A stretch of DNA of 64,000 nt from positions 62,001 through 126,000 of the forward strand of contig NZ_JAKRYL010000014.1 in the NCBI RefSeq assembly GCF_023555415.1, written 5' to 3'. Origin of the DNA: Halalkalibacter alkaliphilus (GTDB lineage: Bacteria; Bacillota; Bacilli; Bacillales; Bacillaceae_D). Below are positions 33,086 through 41,244 of the stretch, one piece after another (within the stretch, counting starts at the first letter, position 1; every line of letters starts with the position of its first letter). The notes under the pieces are model-generated. The model was not told the DNA's origin. It searched no databases and saw only the letters and a program-made list of their open reading frames with translations. The position numbers and the translations under genes are program-made.

Positions 33086-33529
33086 TTAATCTCGGTTACG
33101 TACGATCATTACATCGCATTTTGCACGTCTTGCAATACTTTCAGAGACGCTCCCTATAAGGAATCTTTCTACAGCATTTACTCCAGTTGCTCCAGCAATG
33201 ATTAGATCAACATGATATTTCTCGGCTACTTCTTTTGGTATCCGGACTTTTGGTGAGCCATAGCCAAGGTCTGTTGTCACCTCTTCTATTCCAGCTTCTA
33301 GTGCAATAGTTTTATATCCTTCAAGGAGGTCAACACCGTAACCCTCTGCATGCTCTGCATAGGTACGGTCATAGTGTTCAATCGTGCCTGTTGTGCGATT
33401 ATCTATTACATAAGAAATTACAAGTTTTGCTCCATCTTTTTTCGATAAATCAATGGCTTTCTCTAAAGCTAGTTTTGCTTCCTTCGATCCATCCACAGCA
33501 ACAAGAATTGTCTTATAGTTTCCCGCCAT
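33086..33529 (-). CDS. Universal stress protein UspA family
   Basis: 147 residues, one Usp domain. The N-terminal strand is KTILVAVDGSKEAKLALEKA, and the ATP-binding motif GATGVNAVERFLIGSVSESI (G-2x-G-9x-G-S) is near the C terminus. It is therefore likely to bind ATP. ATG 33529 has AGGAG 10 bp upstream. An FNR-type box TGTGA-N6-TCACT-like dyad at 33607-33622 lies in front, suggesting induction by low oxygen, as for several bacterial Usp genes. Confidence 0.92.
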   Translation of the reverse strand: MAGNYKTILVAVDGSKEAKLALEKAIDLSKKDGAKLVISYVIDNRTTGTIEHYDRTYAEHAEGYGVDLLEGYKTIALEAGIEEVTTDLGYGSPKVRIPKEVAEKYHVDLIIAGATGVNAVERFLIGSVSESIARRAKCDVMIVRNRD

Positions 33530-33606
33530 CACGAATCACGCTCCTTATATGATGCTAATAATGTTTTCTTCTTAGTTAAAGCATAATAGAAATTCATATT
33601 TTCTAA

Positions 33607-33622
33607 AGTGATGTTCATCACA
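33607..33622 (-). promoter_or_regulatory. FNR-type box upstream of uspA
   Basis: AGTGA-N6-TCACA on the plus strand, one base from TGTGA-N6-TCACA. If it lies at -41.5, the -10 hexamer on the minus strand would be TATGCT (33585-33580); an alternative TATTAT is 3 bp further upstream. Confidence 0.45.
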
Positions 33623-33777
33623 TTTACAGAATATTTCAGGAGAATGTTGGTGATTTCTTCCACCCAATTTTTTTTATATAATTGGGGGAATATTGGGTGT
33701 GCAAAATTTCTGCTTTAAATTTTGTACTCACAGTTGGTAGGAATTCAAAACTTAAAAGAATGAGAGGGGATGCAACA

Positions 33778-34293
33778 ATGTTTGATCCGACTATATTTGA
33801 AAATTTAAAAGTTGGGATAGAAAATTACGTGTATGATCTTGATACGATTGATCGCGTTGTACAGGTAATAAATCGTAAAGACCAATTAGACATGTCCATT
33901 ATGTCTAGAACATTCGCTCTTGAGTTTCATTTAGCTAATCAGCAGAAGACAACTGCTGAAATTGAGCTGCAAGCTTCTTTAAAAGATTTAGCTGATGAGA
34001 TTTTGGAAATTCCTGGTGAAAGCCCGGGGTGTCATTTGATTATTCACTTTACTATAGAAATTGAAGATATTAAAACTCAATGTGACCAAATTCAAGATAT
34101 CCTTCTATCAATTTGGGATCCAGTTTTATCACCAGAACAAACGGTTAGCTTTGTTTACGGAAAAGATGAGAAGAAGTACCTGAATTCTACTAAGCTGATG
34201 TTCGACCATAAGATTAATGAGGAACATATGGCGGATGTTCCTGAATTTGTAGATCATGTGGTAGAGACCCTACGTAAGCTAAATAACGTATAA
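33778..34293 (+). CDS. Hypothetical protein, 171 aa
   Basis: Begins MFDPTIFENLKVGIENYVYD after GAGAGGGGATGCAAC. Soluble, mixed alpha/beta composition, acidic; one Cys in GESPGCHLIIHFTIEIED and one in KTQCDQIQ. The C terminus is helical (EFVDHVVETLRKLNNV). I recognise no family. It is well expressed by its ribosome binding site and has no close operon partner; the hydrolase gene starts 93 bp downstream. Confidence 0.7.
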   Translation: MFDPTIFENLKVGIENYVYDLDTIDRVVQVINRKDQLDMSIMSRTFALEFHLANQQKTTAEIELQASLKDLADEILEIPGESPGCHLIIHFTIEIEDIKTQCDQIQDILLSIWDPVLSPEQTVSFVYGKDEKKYLNSTKLMFDHKINEEHMADVPEFVDHVVETLRKLNNV

Positions 34294-34385
34294 TAAATCA
34301 GTTTCCTTTATGAAAGCTCCCCCTACACTTCATCTGTATGAGAATAACTCATGTAGAGAAAGCTAGGAAGCAGGAGGAAATATGA

Positions 34386-35237
34386 ATGGAATTTCATTAT
34401 ATAAATACGAACCGAGTAACCTTACATACAGCTGTAGCAGGACCAAGTGATGGTCCTCTTGTGATTCTTTTACATGGGTTTCCTGAGTTTTGGTATGGTT
34501 GGAAAAAACAAATAACCCCTTTAGTAAAAGCTGGGTACCGTATCGTCATTCCAGACCAACGAGGCTATAATTTAAGTGATAAACCACATGAGATTAGTCA
34601 ATATACACTTGATTTACTGCGTGATGATATTATTGGACTCATTAAGCATTTTAAAAGGGAAAAAGCCAGTATAGTTGGACATGATTGGGGAGGGGCAGTA
34701 GCTTGGCATATAGCTTCAACTAGGCCTAGTTATGTTGATACTCTTATCCCAATTAACATGCCTCACCCCGCTGTTTTTGGGAAAATGATCTTTCGATGTC
34801 CTACGCAGTTAGTGAGAAGTTTATATATATTGTTTTTTCAACTTCCTTTGATTCCTGAAGAAGCGTTATGTGTAAATGAATATAAATTGATGAAAAATAT
34901 TCTTCTCTGTTCGTGCCAGGCTAATACATTTAAAAAAGAGGAAATTCGAAAGTATCAAGCTTCTTGGTCCCAAACAGGTGCACTTAGGGCAATGCTGCAT
35001 TGGTACAGAGCAATTAGACTTGGGAGTTTGAATATGGTTCCTAACTCAAAAGTAGTAATACCGGTGAGGATGATTTGGGGGAAATATGACCCTTTTCTTT
35101 CATTAAATTTAGCTAAGGAAAGCATGAAGATGTGTACGGATGGACGACTGACTTTAATAGATGATGCAACTCACTGGGTCCAACATGAACAGCATGAGCT
35201 TGTAAATTTATTTCTTCTTAAATATTTGAAAAGCTAA
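34386..35237 (+). CDS. Alpha/beta hydrolase, epoxide hydrolase/dehalogenase type
   Basis: 283 residues. The oxyanion motif is HGFPEFWYGW. The nucleophile elbow GHDWGGAVAW has Asp, not Ser, which places it with epoxide hydrolases and haloacetate/haloalkane dehalogenases. The acid Asp is in WGKYDPF and the catalytic His in ATHWVQHEQ. DQRGYNLSDKP is the typical strand-4 loop. The substrate cannot be assigned. ATG 34386 follows AGGAGG by 9 bp. Transcription ends at the hairpin at 35236. Confidence 0.9.
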   Translation: MEFHYINTNRVTLHTAVAGPSDGPLVILLHGFPEFWYGWKKQITPLVKAGYRIVIPDQRGYNLSDKPHEISQYTLDLLRDDIIGLIKHFKREKASIVGHDWGGAVAWHIASTRPSYVDTLIPINMPHPAVFGKMIFRCPTQLVRSLYILFFQLPLIPEEALCVNEYKLMKNILLCSCQANTFKKEEIRKYQASWSQTGALRAMLHWYRAIRLGSLNMVPNSKVVIPVRMIWGKYDPFLSLNLAKESMKMCTDGRLTLIDDATHWVQHEQHELVNLFLLKYLKS

Positions 35238-35264
35238 AAAAGGGTTGTAAGTATCCCTTTTTTT
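35236..35264 (+). terminator. Terminator after the hydrolase gene
   Basis: AAAAAGGG / CCCTTTTTTT, starting at the stop codon. Confidence 0.6.
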
Positions 35265-35275
35265 GAAATTAACTA

Positions 35276-35313
35276 TTGAAAGCGTTGTCATTTTTGTGTA
35301 ATATACTTATAGA
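35276..35313 (+). promoter_or_regulatory. Promoter of the ncRNA with an overlapping cre match
   Basis: TTGTCA (35285-35290), 17 bp, TATAGA (35308-35313). TTGAAAGCGTTGTCA (35276-35290) fits the cre consensus TGWAANCGNTNWCA at every position and covers the -35, so CcpA could repress it. Confidence 0.55.
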
Positions 35314-35319
35314 AGCTGC

Positions 35320-35532
35320 ATTGTACGCAAATAATGGTTTCAACCTGTATACTTAATTAGGGAGTTTTAATCGAAATAGGAATGTCAAGCCTTCAATGTG
35401 TAGAGGACGACTGAACTATTTCTGCAAACACCCACTTCGAGAAGTGGTGGTTTGAAACTCAGTTAGTAGCGGCAATTGCGGCCCACCCATACTCACACAA
35501 AAAGCCAGTTCCAAATGAGGAACTGGTTTTTT
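35320..35532 (+). ncRNA. Structured ncRNA candidate, 6S RNA-like
   Basis: About 213 nt from the inferred start to a perfect terminator. The first bases AUUGUACGC pair with GCGGCAAU at 35469-35476. UACUUAAUU pairs with AGUUAGUA, and GAGUUU (35362-35367) pairs with AAACUC (35455-35460), giving a closing stem. The central bubble has a strong 3'-side hairpin (CACUUC-GA-GAAGUG), and a distal stem GAAAUAG / CUAUUUC leads to a large loop. The 5' side of the bubble reads AGUUUUAAUCGAA, close to the product-RNA template I recall for B. subtilis 6S-1. No ORF. The family assignment is from architecture and that motif only. Confidence 0.5.
35505..35532 (+). terminator. Terminator of the ncRNA
   Basis: CCAGTTCC / GGAACTGG, 6-base loop, six T. 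Confidence 0.85.
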
Positions 35533-35624
35533 CGTTTAATCATAGTTACAATGAACTGTAATATTTTGTTTACTAATAGGTGTTAGCGCTAATGATAATT
35601 CAGAAAACATAAAGGAGAGAGTAC

Positions 35625-36416
35625 ATGTCAAAACATAAAATTTTGTTTCTAGATATTGATGGGACAATCTTAAAACCAGATGATTCAATTGAACAATCGA
35701 CAAAAGAAGCAGTGAGTCAGGTACAGGAAAAAGGGTTAGAAGTATTTCTTGCGACCGGACGACCATTACATGAGATTAAAGAAATTGGTGAAGAATTAAA
35801 CATTGACTCTTTTATTGGCTATAATGGTGCTTATGCTGTACATAAGGGTTCTGACATTTTGTTAGAGAAAATGGATTCGAACACAATTCAATTTTTTTTA
35901 GAGCTAGCAAAAGAAAAAGGACACGAGGCAATTATGTATACGAATGAGAAAAATGTTCTTACTTCCTGCGATTCTCCCGTTTTAGATGAATTTATTCGTC
36001 ATTTTCATTTGAGACATAATGTTCTCTATTCTCAGGAATTTTTGAATAATATTTTAGGGGTAACGCTAATTAATTTAGGTGAAAACGAGTCTTCTTTGTA
36101 TGAAAAAGTGGGTAATGTCCATTTAGCTCCTGTAAATGTGGGAGAATTCAAAGAGCACGCTTATGATGTCATTCGTGATCAAGTGAATAAAGGTTTTGCT
36201 GTAAAGAAGGTGCTGGAAGTTCTTGCTATTAAAAAAGACGAAGCGATTGCCTTTGGTGATGGATTGAACGACAAAGAAATGCTCGCATCTGTTGGAGACG
36301 GGTTTGCGATGGGAAACGCCCATCAAGAGTTATTTTCGTATGCTAAACATAAAACAACGGAAGTGACCAATTCAGGTGTCTTTAATGGATTGAAAAAATT
36401 AGGATTGATTAAATAA
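35625..36416 (+). CDS. Cof-type HAD-IIB phosphatase
   Basis: 263 residues. Motif I FLDIDGTILKPDDS, motif II FLATGRP, motif III Lys in KGFAVKKVLEVL, motif IV AFGDGLNDKEMLASVG; a C2B cap lies between. The hydrolysed substrate is probably a small phosphate ester. It is a paralogue of the protein at 22020-22766. AAAGGAGAGAG precedes ATG 35625. The ncRNA candidate ends 93 bp upstream but is separated by a full terminator. Confidence 0.9.
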   Translation: MSKHKILFLDIDGTILKPDDSIEQSTKEAVSQVQEKGLEVFLATGRPLHEIKEIGEELNIDSFIGYNGAYAVHKGSDILLEKMDSNTIQFFLELAKEKGHEAIMYTNEKNVLTSCDSPVLDEFIRHFHLRHNVLYSQEFLNNILGVTLINLGENESSLYEKVGNVHLAPVNVGEFKEHAYDVIRDQVNKGFAVKKVLEVLAIKKDEAIAFGDGLNDKEMLASVGDGFAMGNAHQELFSYAKHKTTEVTNSGVFNGLKKLGLIK

Positions 36417-36424
36417 ATAATGTT

Positions 36425-36462
36425 AATGCATTTGTTTTTAATGAGACAGATGCATTTTTTTG
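36425..36462 (+). terminator. Terminator after the HAD phosphatase gene
   Basis: AATGCAT..TGT / ACA..ATGCATT followed by seven T. Confidence 0.7.
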
Positions 36463-36495
36463 TACAGTTTTATACAAAGTAAGGTAAATAAGCTA

Positions 36496-36549
36496 TTGAC
36501 ATGAAACCAATTAGTTTCGTAATATTGATATGAAACCAATTGGTTTCAT
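36496..36549 (+). promoter_or_regulatory. Autoregulated promoter with two ArsR-type palindromes
   Basis: TTGACA (36496-36501), 18 bp, TAATAT (36520-36525). One palindrome, ATGAAACCAATTAGTTTCGT (36501-36520), fills the spacer. A second, ATGAAACCAATTGGTTTCAT (36530-36549), is perfect and covers the start site. Their centres are 29 bp apart. Binding would block RNA polymerase. Confidence 0.8.
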
Positions 36550-36572
36550 ATTTGATATTTGGAGGAATGAAA

Positions 36573-37001
36573 ATGAAATTGACCACACCGGAAATTCGTA
36601 AAAATACAGTTTTTCAAGCAAAGATAGACAAAGTCTGGCAGGCAGTTGCTACTTCAGAAGGAATTGAATCATGGTTTATGCCGAATGATTTTAAACAAGA
36701 ACTAGGCTTTGAATTTACCATTCAGTCCCCTTTTGGACCGACCGCTTGTAAAGTAACCGAAATAGACCCACCAAACCGCTTAGTCTTTACATGGGGAGAA
36801 GATGGCTGGGTTATTACGTTTGAGTTAACAGATTTAGGAGATAAGACTGAATTTACCCTTATTCATTCAGGATGGGGAGAACCTCAGGAAATCGTTCCAG
36901 GTCCAGGTCCGGATCTATCGAATTCCGAAATCAGAAATCGAATGAATAATGGTTGGGATTCAATTGTTTACGATGATCTAAGAAAAGTAGTTGAGGTATA
37001 A
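36573..37001 (+). CDS. SRPBCC (AHSA1-type) domain protein
   Basis: 142 residues of the START/Bet v1-like SRPBCC fold. MKLTTPEIRKNTVFQAKIDKV leads to VWQAVATSEGIESWFMPND and VTEIDPPNRLVFTWGEDGW, the activator-of-Hsp90-like pattern. Such proteins bind small hydrophobic ligands in a cavity. ATG 36573 lies 7 bp after GGAGG. Its stop codon overlaps the start of the ArsR gene (TAATG), so the two are translationally coupled and share the operator-bearing promoter. The ligand and the signal for the regulator may be the same compound. Confidence 0.9.
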   Translation: MKLTTPEIRKNTVFQAKIDKVWQAVATSEGIESWFMPNDFKQELGFEFTIQSPFGPTACKVTEIDPPNRLVFTWGEDGWVITFELTDLGDKTEFTLIHSGWGEPQEIVPGPGPDLSNSEIRNRMNNGWDSIVYDDLRKVVEV

Positions 37002-37360
37002 TGTCTGCTGCTTCAAAGTACGATGTGTTTCAAGCTATTGCTGATCCTACGCGACGTAAAATGTTACGATTACTAGCAGATAATGAAATGCCTGTAACCG
37101 TAATTAGCAACCATTTTCCAATGAGTAGAACGGCTGTATCCAAACACTTACGAATTCTCTCGGAATCAAACCTTGTAAGTGTCGAGAAGGTAGGGAGAGA
37201 AAAGAGATATAAATTACAAGCTGAAGCTCTACTTGAATTAAAACAATGGCTTTCGTTTTATGAACAATTTTGGGATAATAAATTGGCCAAGCTTAAATAT
37301 ATTGTTGAACATGATGAATCTGAAACGGTTCAAATTCAGGATGTAAATAAAAAGAGTTAG
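37001..37360 (+). CDS. ArsR/SmtB-family transcriptional repressor
   Basis: 119 residues, winged-helix domain. FQAIADPTRRKMLRLLADNE is the classic family start, and MSRTAVSKHLRILSESNLVSV is the recognition helix region; the wing reads EKVGREKRYKL. No Cys-rich metal site is visible, so it belongs to the non-metal subgroup usually paired with SRPBCC genes. The start overlaps the stop of the SRPBCC gene by one base. It probably represses its own promoter through the palindromes at 36501-36549. Confidence 0.93.
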   Translation: MSAASKYDVFQAIADPTRRKMLRLLADNEMPVTVISNHFPMSRTAVSKHLRILSESNLVSVEKVGREKRYKLQAEALLELKQWLSFYEQFWDNKLAKLKYIVEHDESETVQIQDVNKKS

Positions 37361-37370
37361 ACCCTAGGTG

Positions 37371-37417
37371 GCTGCTGATACCGGAGATTATCCTCCAACT
37401 CAGCAGTCTCATTTTTT
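37371..37417 (+). terminator. Terminator of the SRPBCC-ArsR operon
   Basis: CTGCTGA / TCAGCAG with an inner GGAG / CTCC and a T-run. Confidence 0.7.
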
Positions 37418-37544
37418 ATGTAAGCAACGACTATTTATCGAAATATTTAAAAATTGACTGGTAACATGTATAATAGCAAAAAAAGGATTCTAGAGTTTAG
37501 AAATGAAAAACAAGTTTGATTTAAAAATGCAGGGAGAGTTATAT

Positions 37545-38309
37545 ATGAAGAATACAGTGAAGGTTAAAGGTGTGACAATCGGAGAAGGCATGCCAAAAAT
37601 TTGTGTACCAATGGTAGGAAACACTTTATCGAATTTACTTGAAGAAGCAACTTATTTAAACACCTTAGATGCGGATCTTGTTGAGTGGAGAGTTGATTTC
37701 TTTGAAGACGTTTTAGAACTTGATAAAGTAAAAGAAGCCCTTAACAAGATACACGCTCTCTTACATAACAAACCTCTTATTTTCACATTCCGAAGTGCTA
37801 AAGAAGGTGGAGAAAGGGAAATTAGTTCAGAATATTATGTTTCGCTAAACATAGAAGCGGTAAAAACTGGATTAGTTGATCTGATTGATGTTGAGTTATT
37901 TAGTAATGAAAATGATGTGAAAACTCTTGTTGAAAAAGCACATCAATATGGAGTATATGTGATCATATCCAATCATGATTTTCATCAAACACCGCCTAAA
38001 GAAGAAATCGTATCTCGCTTGCGAAAAGCTCAAGATCTAAGTGGAGACATACCTAAAATCGCTGTTATGCCTAGGAATACAGCAGACGTACTAACGTTAC
38101 TTGATGCAACAAATACGATGAAAGAGCAATATGCAACGCGACCAATTATTACGATGTCAATGGCAGGGGAGGGAGTTATTAGTCGTTTAGCTGGGGAGGT
38201 ATTTGGTTCAGCTCTTACATTTGGGGCTGCTAAAAAAGCCTCAGCACCTGGACAAGTTGCCGTGGATGAATTGCGTCAAGTTTTGAACCTTTTACATAAG
38301 AGTCTCTAA
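37545..38309 (+). CDS. aroD: 3-dehydroquinate dehydratase, type I
   Basis: 254 residues. It removes water from 3-dehydroquinate in the shikimate pathway by Schiff-base chemistry. The substrate-binding ADLVEWRVDFFED, catalytic His in VIISNHDFHQTP and Schiff-base Lys in IPKIAVMPRN are all present, as is the C-terminal ITMSMAGEGVISR. The chosen start MKNTVKVKGVTIGEGMPKI matches family N termini and has AGGGAGAG upstream. An in-frame ATG 42 bp earlier adds a non-homologous leader. Stand-alone, not in an aro cluster. Confidence 0.93.
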   Translation: MKNTVKVKGVTIGEGMPKICVPMVGNTLSNLLEEATYLNTLDADLVEWRVDFFEDVLELDKVKEALNKIHALLHNKPLIFTFRSAKEGGEREISSEYYVSLNIEAVKTGLVDLIDVELFSNENDVKTLVEKAHQYGVYVIISNHDFHQTPPKEEIVSRLRKAQDLSGDIPKIAVMPRNTADVLTLLDATNTMKEQYATRPIITMSMAGEGVISRLAGEVFGSALTFGAAKKASAPGQVAVDELRQVLNLLHKSL

Positions 38310-38319
38310 GTCATTTAAC

Positions 38320-38365
38320 ACAGCCAAGAATCCAAGCAAATAGACGGTTTAAGATTCTTGGCTGT
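38320..38365. terminator. Bidirectional terminator
   Basis: ACAGCCAAGAATC / GATTCTTGGCTGT, perfect 13-bp stem, between aroD and the small minus-strand gene. Confidence 0.85.
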
Positions 38366-38372
38366 AACCTTT

Positions 38373-38543
38373 TTACTGGCCGCCTTGTGGACGTACATCT
38401 TTCTCTTCTTGTCCAATTCCTTCCATTCCAATTTCCTCTTGTACATTCAATTGAACTTTCTTGTTGGTAAGTTCTTCATTTTTAAAGCTTAAATCTGGTT
38501 GAATGTTATTGTTTTGACTTGCTTGCTTGTTCCAATCACCCAT
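38373..38543 (-). CDS. Small hydrophilic protein, possibly forespore-expressed (56 aa)
   Basis: Begins MGDWNKQASQNNNIQPDLSF, rich in Gln, Asn and Glu, no Cys and no hydrophobic core. GGAGGTGAG precedes ATG 38543. On the minus strand upstream CATACTA is a perfect sigma-G/F -10, with TTGATA 18 bp before it. Size, composition and promoter resemble minor small acid-soluble spore proteins, but the sequence does not match one I know. Confidence 0.65.
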   Translation of the reverse strand: MGDWNKQASQNNNIQPDLSFKNEELTNKKVQLNVQEEIGMEGIGQEEKDVRPQGGQ

Positions 38544-38748
38544 AATACTCACCTCCAAAACGTGTTATATAGTATGTGACTACTAAAGTCGTTTTATCAA
38601 TTTCTTATGTTTTGTAATAGAAGATGAAAGGTGTAAAGATTGTTGAAGAGCTATAAAAAGAAGGTCAGTTGTCTATACTGGTTTAAGCTATGATAAAGGA
38701 ACGATGACAATTAAGGAGCGAAATAAAGAAGCAGGAAGAGGGAACTCT

Positions 38749-39510
38749 ATGGAAAGAATCGTTGTATTAAAAGCTTTAGTAGGGTCAGAAAACTATAACC
38801 TGTCAACTCCTGAGTCGGACAAGGATTATAAGTTCTTCGTCATACCAACTTTTGATGATTTGTACCGCAGTAAGCTCACTACTTCAAGTAAAGTAGGAGA
38901 AGGAGTAGACGAAGAATTTCACGATATTAGGAAGGTCTTAAGTCTTTGGTGGAAGTCAAACGTGAATTTTATGGAGGTCCTTTTTTCCGTTGATTATACA
39001 ATTAACGATATAGATTGGATCAATAAGAAAATAACTTGTCTCTTATTAATGAGAGATGAGATTGCAAAAATGAATTTACCTTATTTATATAAAGCGTGCA
39101 GTGGGATGTACGTTAGTAAGTCAAAGTCCATCGAAACGGGGAATAGCAATACGAAACATCTTGTAAAACAGTTTGGTTATGATACTAAGTCGGCGATGCA
39201 TGCATATAGAATTCTTGATTTCATTGAGAGATTCGCTAAGTATAATTTTACCAATTTTAAGGGTGCGATTCAGTACGATGATGCTGGGAGAAAATTTATG
39301 CTTTCAATTAAGTATGGTGACTATACATTAGAACAATTTAAAGAATTAGTAAATGACAAGCTCGTCTCTTTTAAGCAGTTGGAGGATGTATATATGACCC
39401 AACCTATACTAGAAGAAGTGAAAAGTGAAGTTGAAAACATAATCTATCAACTTGTATTAGACAGTACCTTAAATGAACTACTCATGAAAACAAAATTTCA
39501 TTTACCTTAA
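38749..39510 (+). CDS. Predicted nucleotidyltransferase (DNA polymerase beta superfamily)
   Basis: 253 residues. The catalytic GS..DxD pattern is ALVGSENYNLSTPESDKDYKF, with a second acidic position near DEEFHDIRKVLSL. The rest is helical (KHLVKQFGYDTKSAMHAYRI), as in the PF10127-type (YcgL/RlaP) nucleotidyltransferases. The target could be RNA or a small molecule. ATG 38749 after AGGAAGAGGG is preferred over ATG 38704, which has only a weak AAAGGA. No toxin-antitoxin partner is seen beside it. Confidence 0.75.
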   Translation: MERIVVLKALVGSENYNLSTPESDKDYKFFVIPTFDDLYRSKLTTSSKVGEGVDEEFHDIRKVLSLWWKSNVNFMEVLFSVDYTINDIDWINKKITCLLLMRDEIAKMNLPYLYKACSGMYVSKSKSIETGNSNTKHLVKQFGYDTKSAMHAYRILDFIERFAKYNFTNFKGAIQYDDAGRKFMLSIKYGDYTLEQFKELVNDKLVSFKQLEDVYMTQPILEEVKSEVENIIYQLVLDSTLNELLMKTKFHLP

Positions 39511-39562
39511 TATTTTTTCTCAAATGCCGTTTGACAGTATAGATTGATAAAATCAGAAAGAA

Positions 39563-39593
39563 GGTGTCCAGAAGCTTTTGACCTTTGGACACC
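39563..39593. repeat. Hairpin flanking element E4
   Basis: GGTGTCCA / TGGACACC with GACCTTT on the inner right arm; it sits directly at one end of the short element. Confidence 0.6.
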
Positions 39594-39598
39594 CCGGA

Positions 39599-39673
39599 AG
39601 CAATGTGCGGAATCGCTACATCTTTTCATAGCCTTGAGAGGAATGGTTTACACCTCTCGACGGAGCCATTGCT
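39599..39673 (-). repeat. MITE-like short element E4 (reverse orientation)
   Basis: 75 bp with both ends intact: AGCAATGTGCGGAATCG on one side and CGGAGCCATTGCT on the other. On the minus strand it begins AGCAATGGCTCCG like E1. The central dyad is different (GAGAGG / CCTCTC). Confidence 0.7.
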
Positions 39674-39761
39674 ACCTCTGTTCGGGGCTTTTGAAGCACC
39701 CCTTTTTCTTATTAAATATTACCGACTAGTCAGTTTGTGTAGCGAATAATAAAAAAGTTTA

Positions 39762-41024
39762 TTATGAAACGGCATGTTCATGTTGTTGCGCTTCCTTCTC
39801 ACTCTTCTTAATATCTAGACGAAGCAAGATTGAAATGACAAAAGCAAAAAGTATTAAAGTAGCAAAAACATAGAAGACAGGAATATAACTATCTGTTCTT
39901 TCCCTAATTTGAGTGACGAGAACGGGACCAAAAACCCCACCTAATGACCAAGTTGTTAATAAATAACCGTGAATGGAACCTAGTTGCTTTGTTCCGAAAA
40001 GGTCCCCAATAAAGGCTGGAAGGTTTGAGAATCCTCCACCATAACAACTAACAACTAACAAGATCATGATTGTAAATAAAATTGCATTTGTTGTAAATGG
40101 AAGTGTAAAAAAGGCAACGATCTGGATCGAGAAGAAAATAATAAACACAGTTGGACGACCAATATAATCAGAAGCAGCAGCCCAGCCGAGTCTTCCTCCG
40201 CCATTAAAAATCCCCATTATCCCAACCATTGTTGCTGCCGCTGCTGCACTTAACCCAACAACTTCTTGCGCCATCGGAGAGGCGACTGAAATCATCATAA
40301 TCCCAGCTGTTGTATTAATAAGCATCATCGACCAGAGCATCCAAAACCGTTTTGTTTTCACCGCTTCTTTAGATGTTAATTGTGCTAAATCCTTTTTGAT
40401 AATTTTCTTTCCAGAAGCCATGTTCTTCTTCATTGACTCTGGCATCCAGCCTTCCGGAGGAGGAGCGATATATAAGGCACCAAGGACCATAAAAGTAAAA
40501 TAACAAATACCTAAGAGATAAAAAGTTGATGTGATCCCAATTGAATTAATTAAGCTCGCTGCAACAGGTGCTGTAATGAGAGCCCCCGTTCCAAATCCAA
40601 GTACAGCCATGCCGGTTGCTAAACCTCTTCGATCTGGGAACCATTTAATTAATGTAGATACCGGAGAAATGTACCCTATCCCAAGTCCTAACCCACTAAA
40701 GAAGCCATAAGTAAGCAAAAATAGAGGGAGTGATTCAAGAGCAATAGCAACTCCAGAACCAGCTTGCCCAATCCCAAATAAAACAGCAGCAACAATTGCT
40801 GATTTTCTTGGACCGCTTCGTTCAACAAACTTTCCGAAAAATGCGGCAGACGTTCCTGCAAGTGCCATCATAATGGTAAAAGCGATAGCAACCTGCGATC
40901 CAGCCCAGCCAAGTTGCGAACTAATTGGGTTCTGGTAAACACTATAAGCATACGCGGCCCCAATTGAGAGGTGGATGGCAATAGCTGATAAGGCAATTAG
41001 CCATCTGTTTTTCGTTGTCTTCAT
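39762..41024 (-). CDS. OFA-family major facilitator transporter (second copy)
   Basis: 420 residues, 12 predicted helices. Start MKTTKNRWLIALSAIAIHLS, then GAAYAYSVYQNPI, GKFVERSGPRKSA (loop 2-3 motif) and GYISPVSTLIKWFPDRRGLA, the OFA signature. It ends in a His/Glu-rich cytoplasmic tail. Probable carboxylate transporter. ATG 41024 has AGGAGGAGG upstream; the longer frame from 41096 lacks one. It is only moderately similar to the OFA protein at 28677, so the substrates may differ. Confidence 0.88.
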   Translation of the reverse strand: MKTTKNRWLIALSAIAIHLSIGAAYAYSVYQNPISSQLGWAGSQVAIAFTIMMALAGTSAAFFGKFVERSGPRKSAIVAAVLFGIGQAGSGVAIALESLPLFLLTYGFFSGLGLGIGYISPVSTLIKWFPDRRGLATGMAVLGFGTGALITAPVAASLINSIGITSTFYLLGICYFTFMVLGALYIAPPPEGWMPESMKKNMASGKKIIKKDLAQLTSKEAVKTKRFWMLWSMMLINTTAGIMMISVASPMAQEVVGLSAAAAATMVGIMGIFNGGGRLGWAAASDYIGRPTVFIIFFSIQIVAFFTLPFTTNAILFTIMILLVVSCYGGGFSNLPAFIGDLFGTKQLGSIHGYLLTTWSLGGVFGPVLVTQIRERTDSYIPVFYVFATLILFAFVISILLRLDIKKSEKEAQQHEHAVS

Positions 41025-41244
41025 ATTAATTCCTCCTCCTACCCACTTTTGTAAACCCTTACATATATAGTATAGTCCATTGTAGGAAAAAATCAAATAA
41101 ATTGGAAAATTAATAAGATTTTGGAAGTGTTTTTTATTTTTTGTTCCGGTAGAATAACGATATCTCTCTATAGCTATTTGGCGTTAAGTTCTATATTATT
41201 GTTAGTGAATTGTTGGACTAGTTGAAGATGACGGGGGAAGAAAT

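Noticed and set aside
35320-35532. Known riboswitch for the downstream HAD gene
   Set aside because: I found no core motif of the TPP, FMN, SAM, lysine, glycine, purine, Mg, Mn or c-di-nucleotide classes, and the terminator is 93 bp from the gene with its own ribosome site.
39544-39729. 61-codon open frame
   Set aside because: It covers the repeat hairpin and the short element E4, has no ribosome binding site and repeats elsewhere without an open frame.
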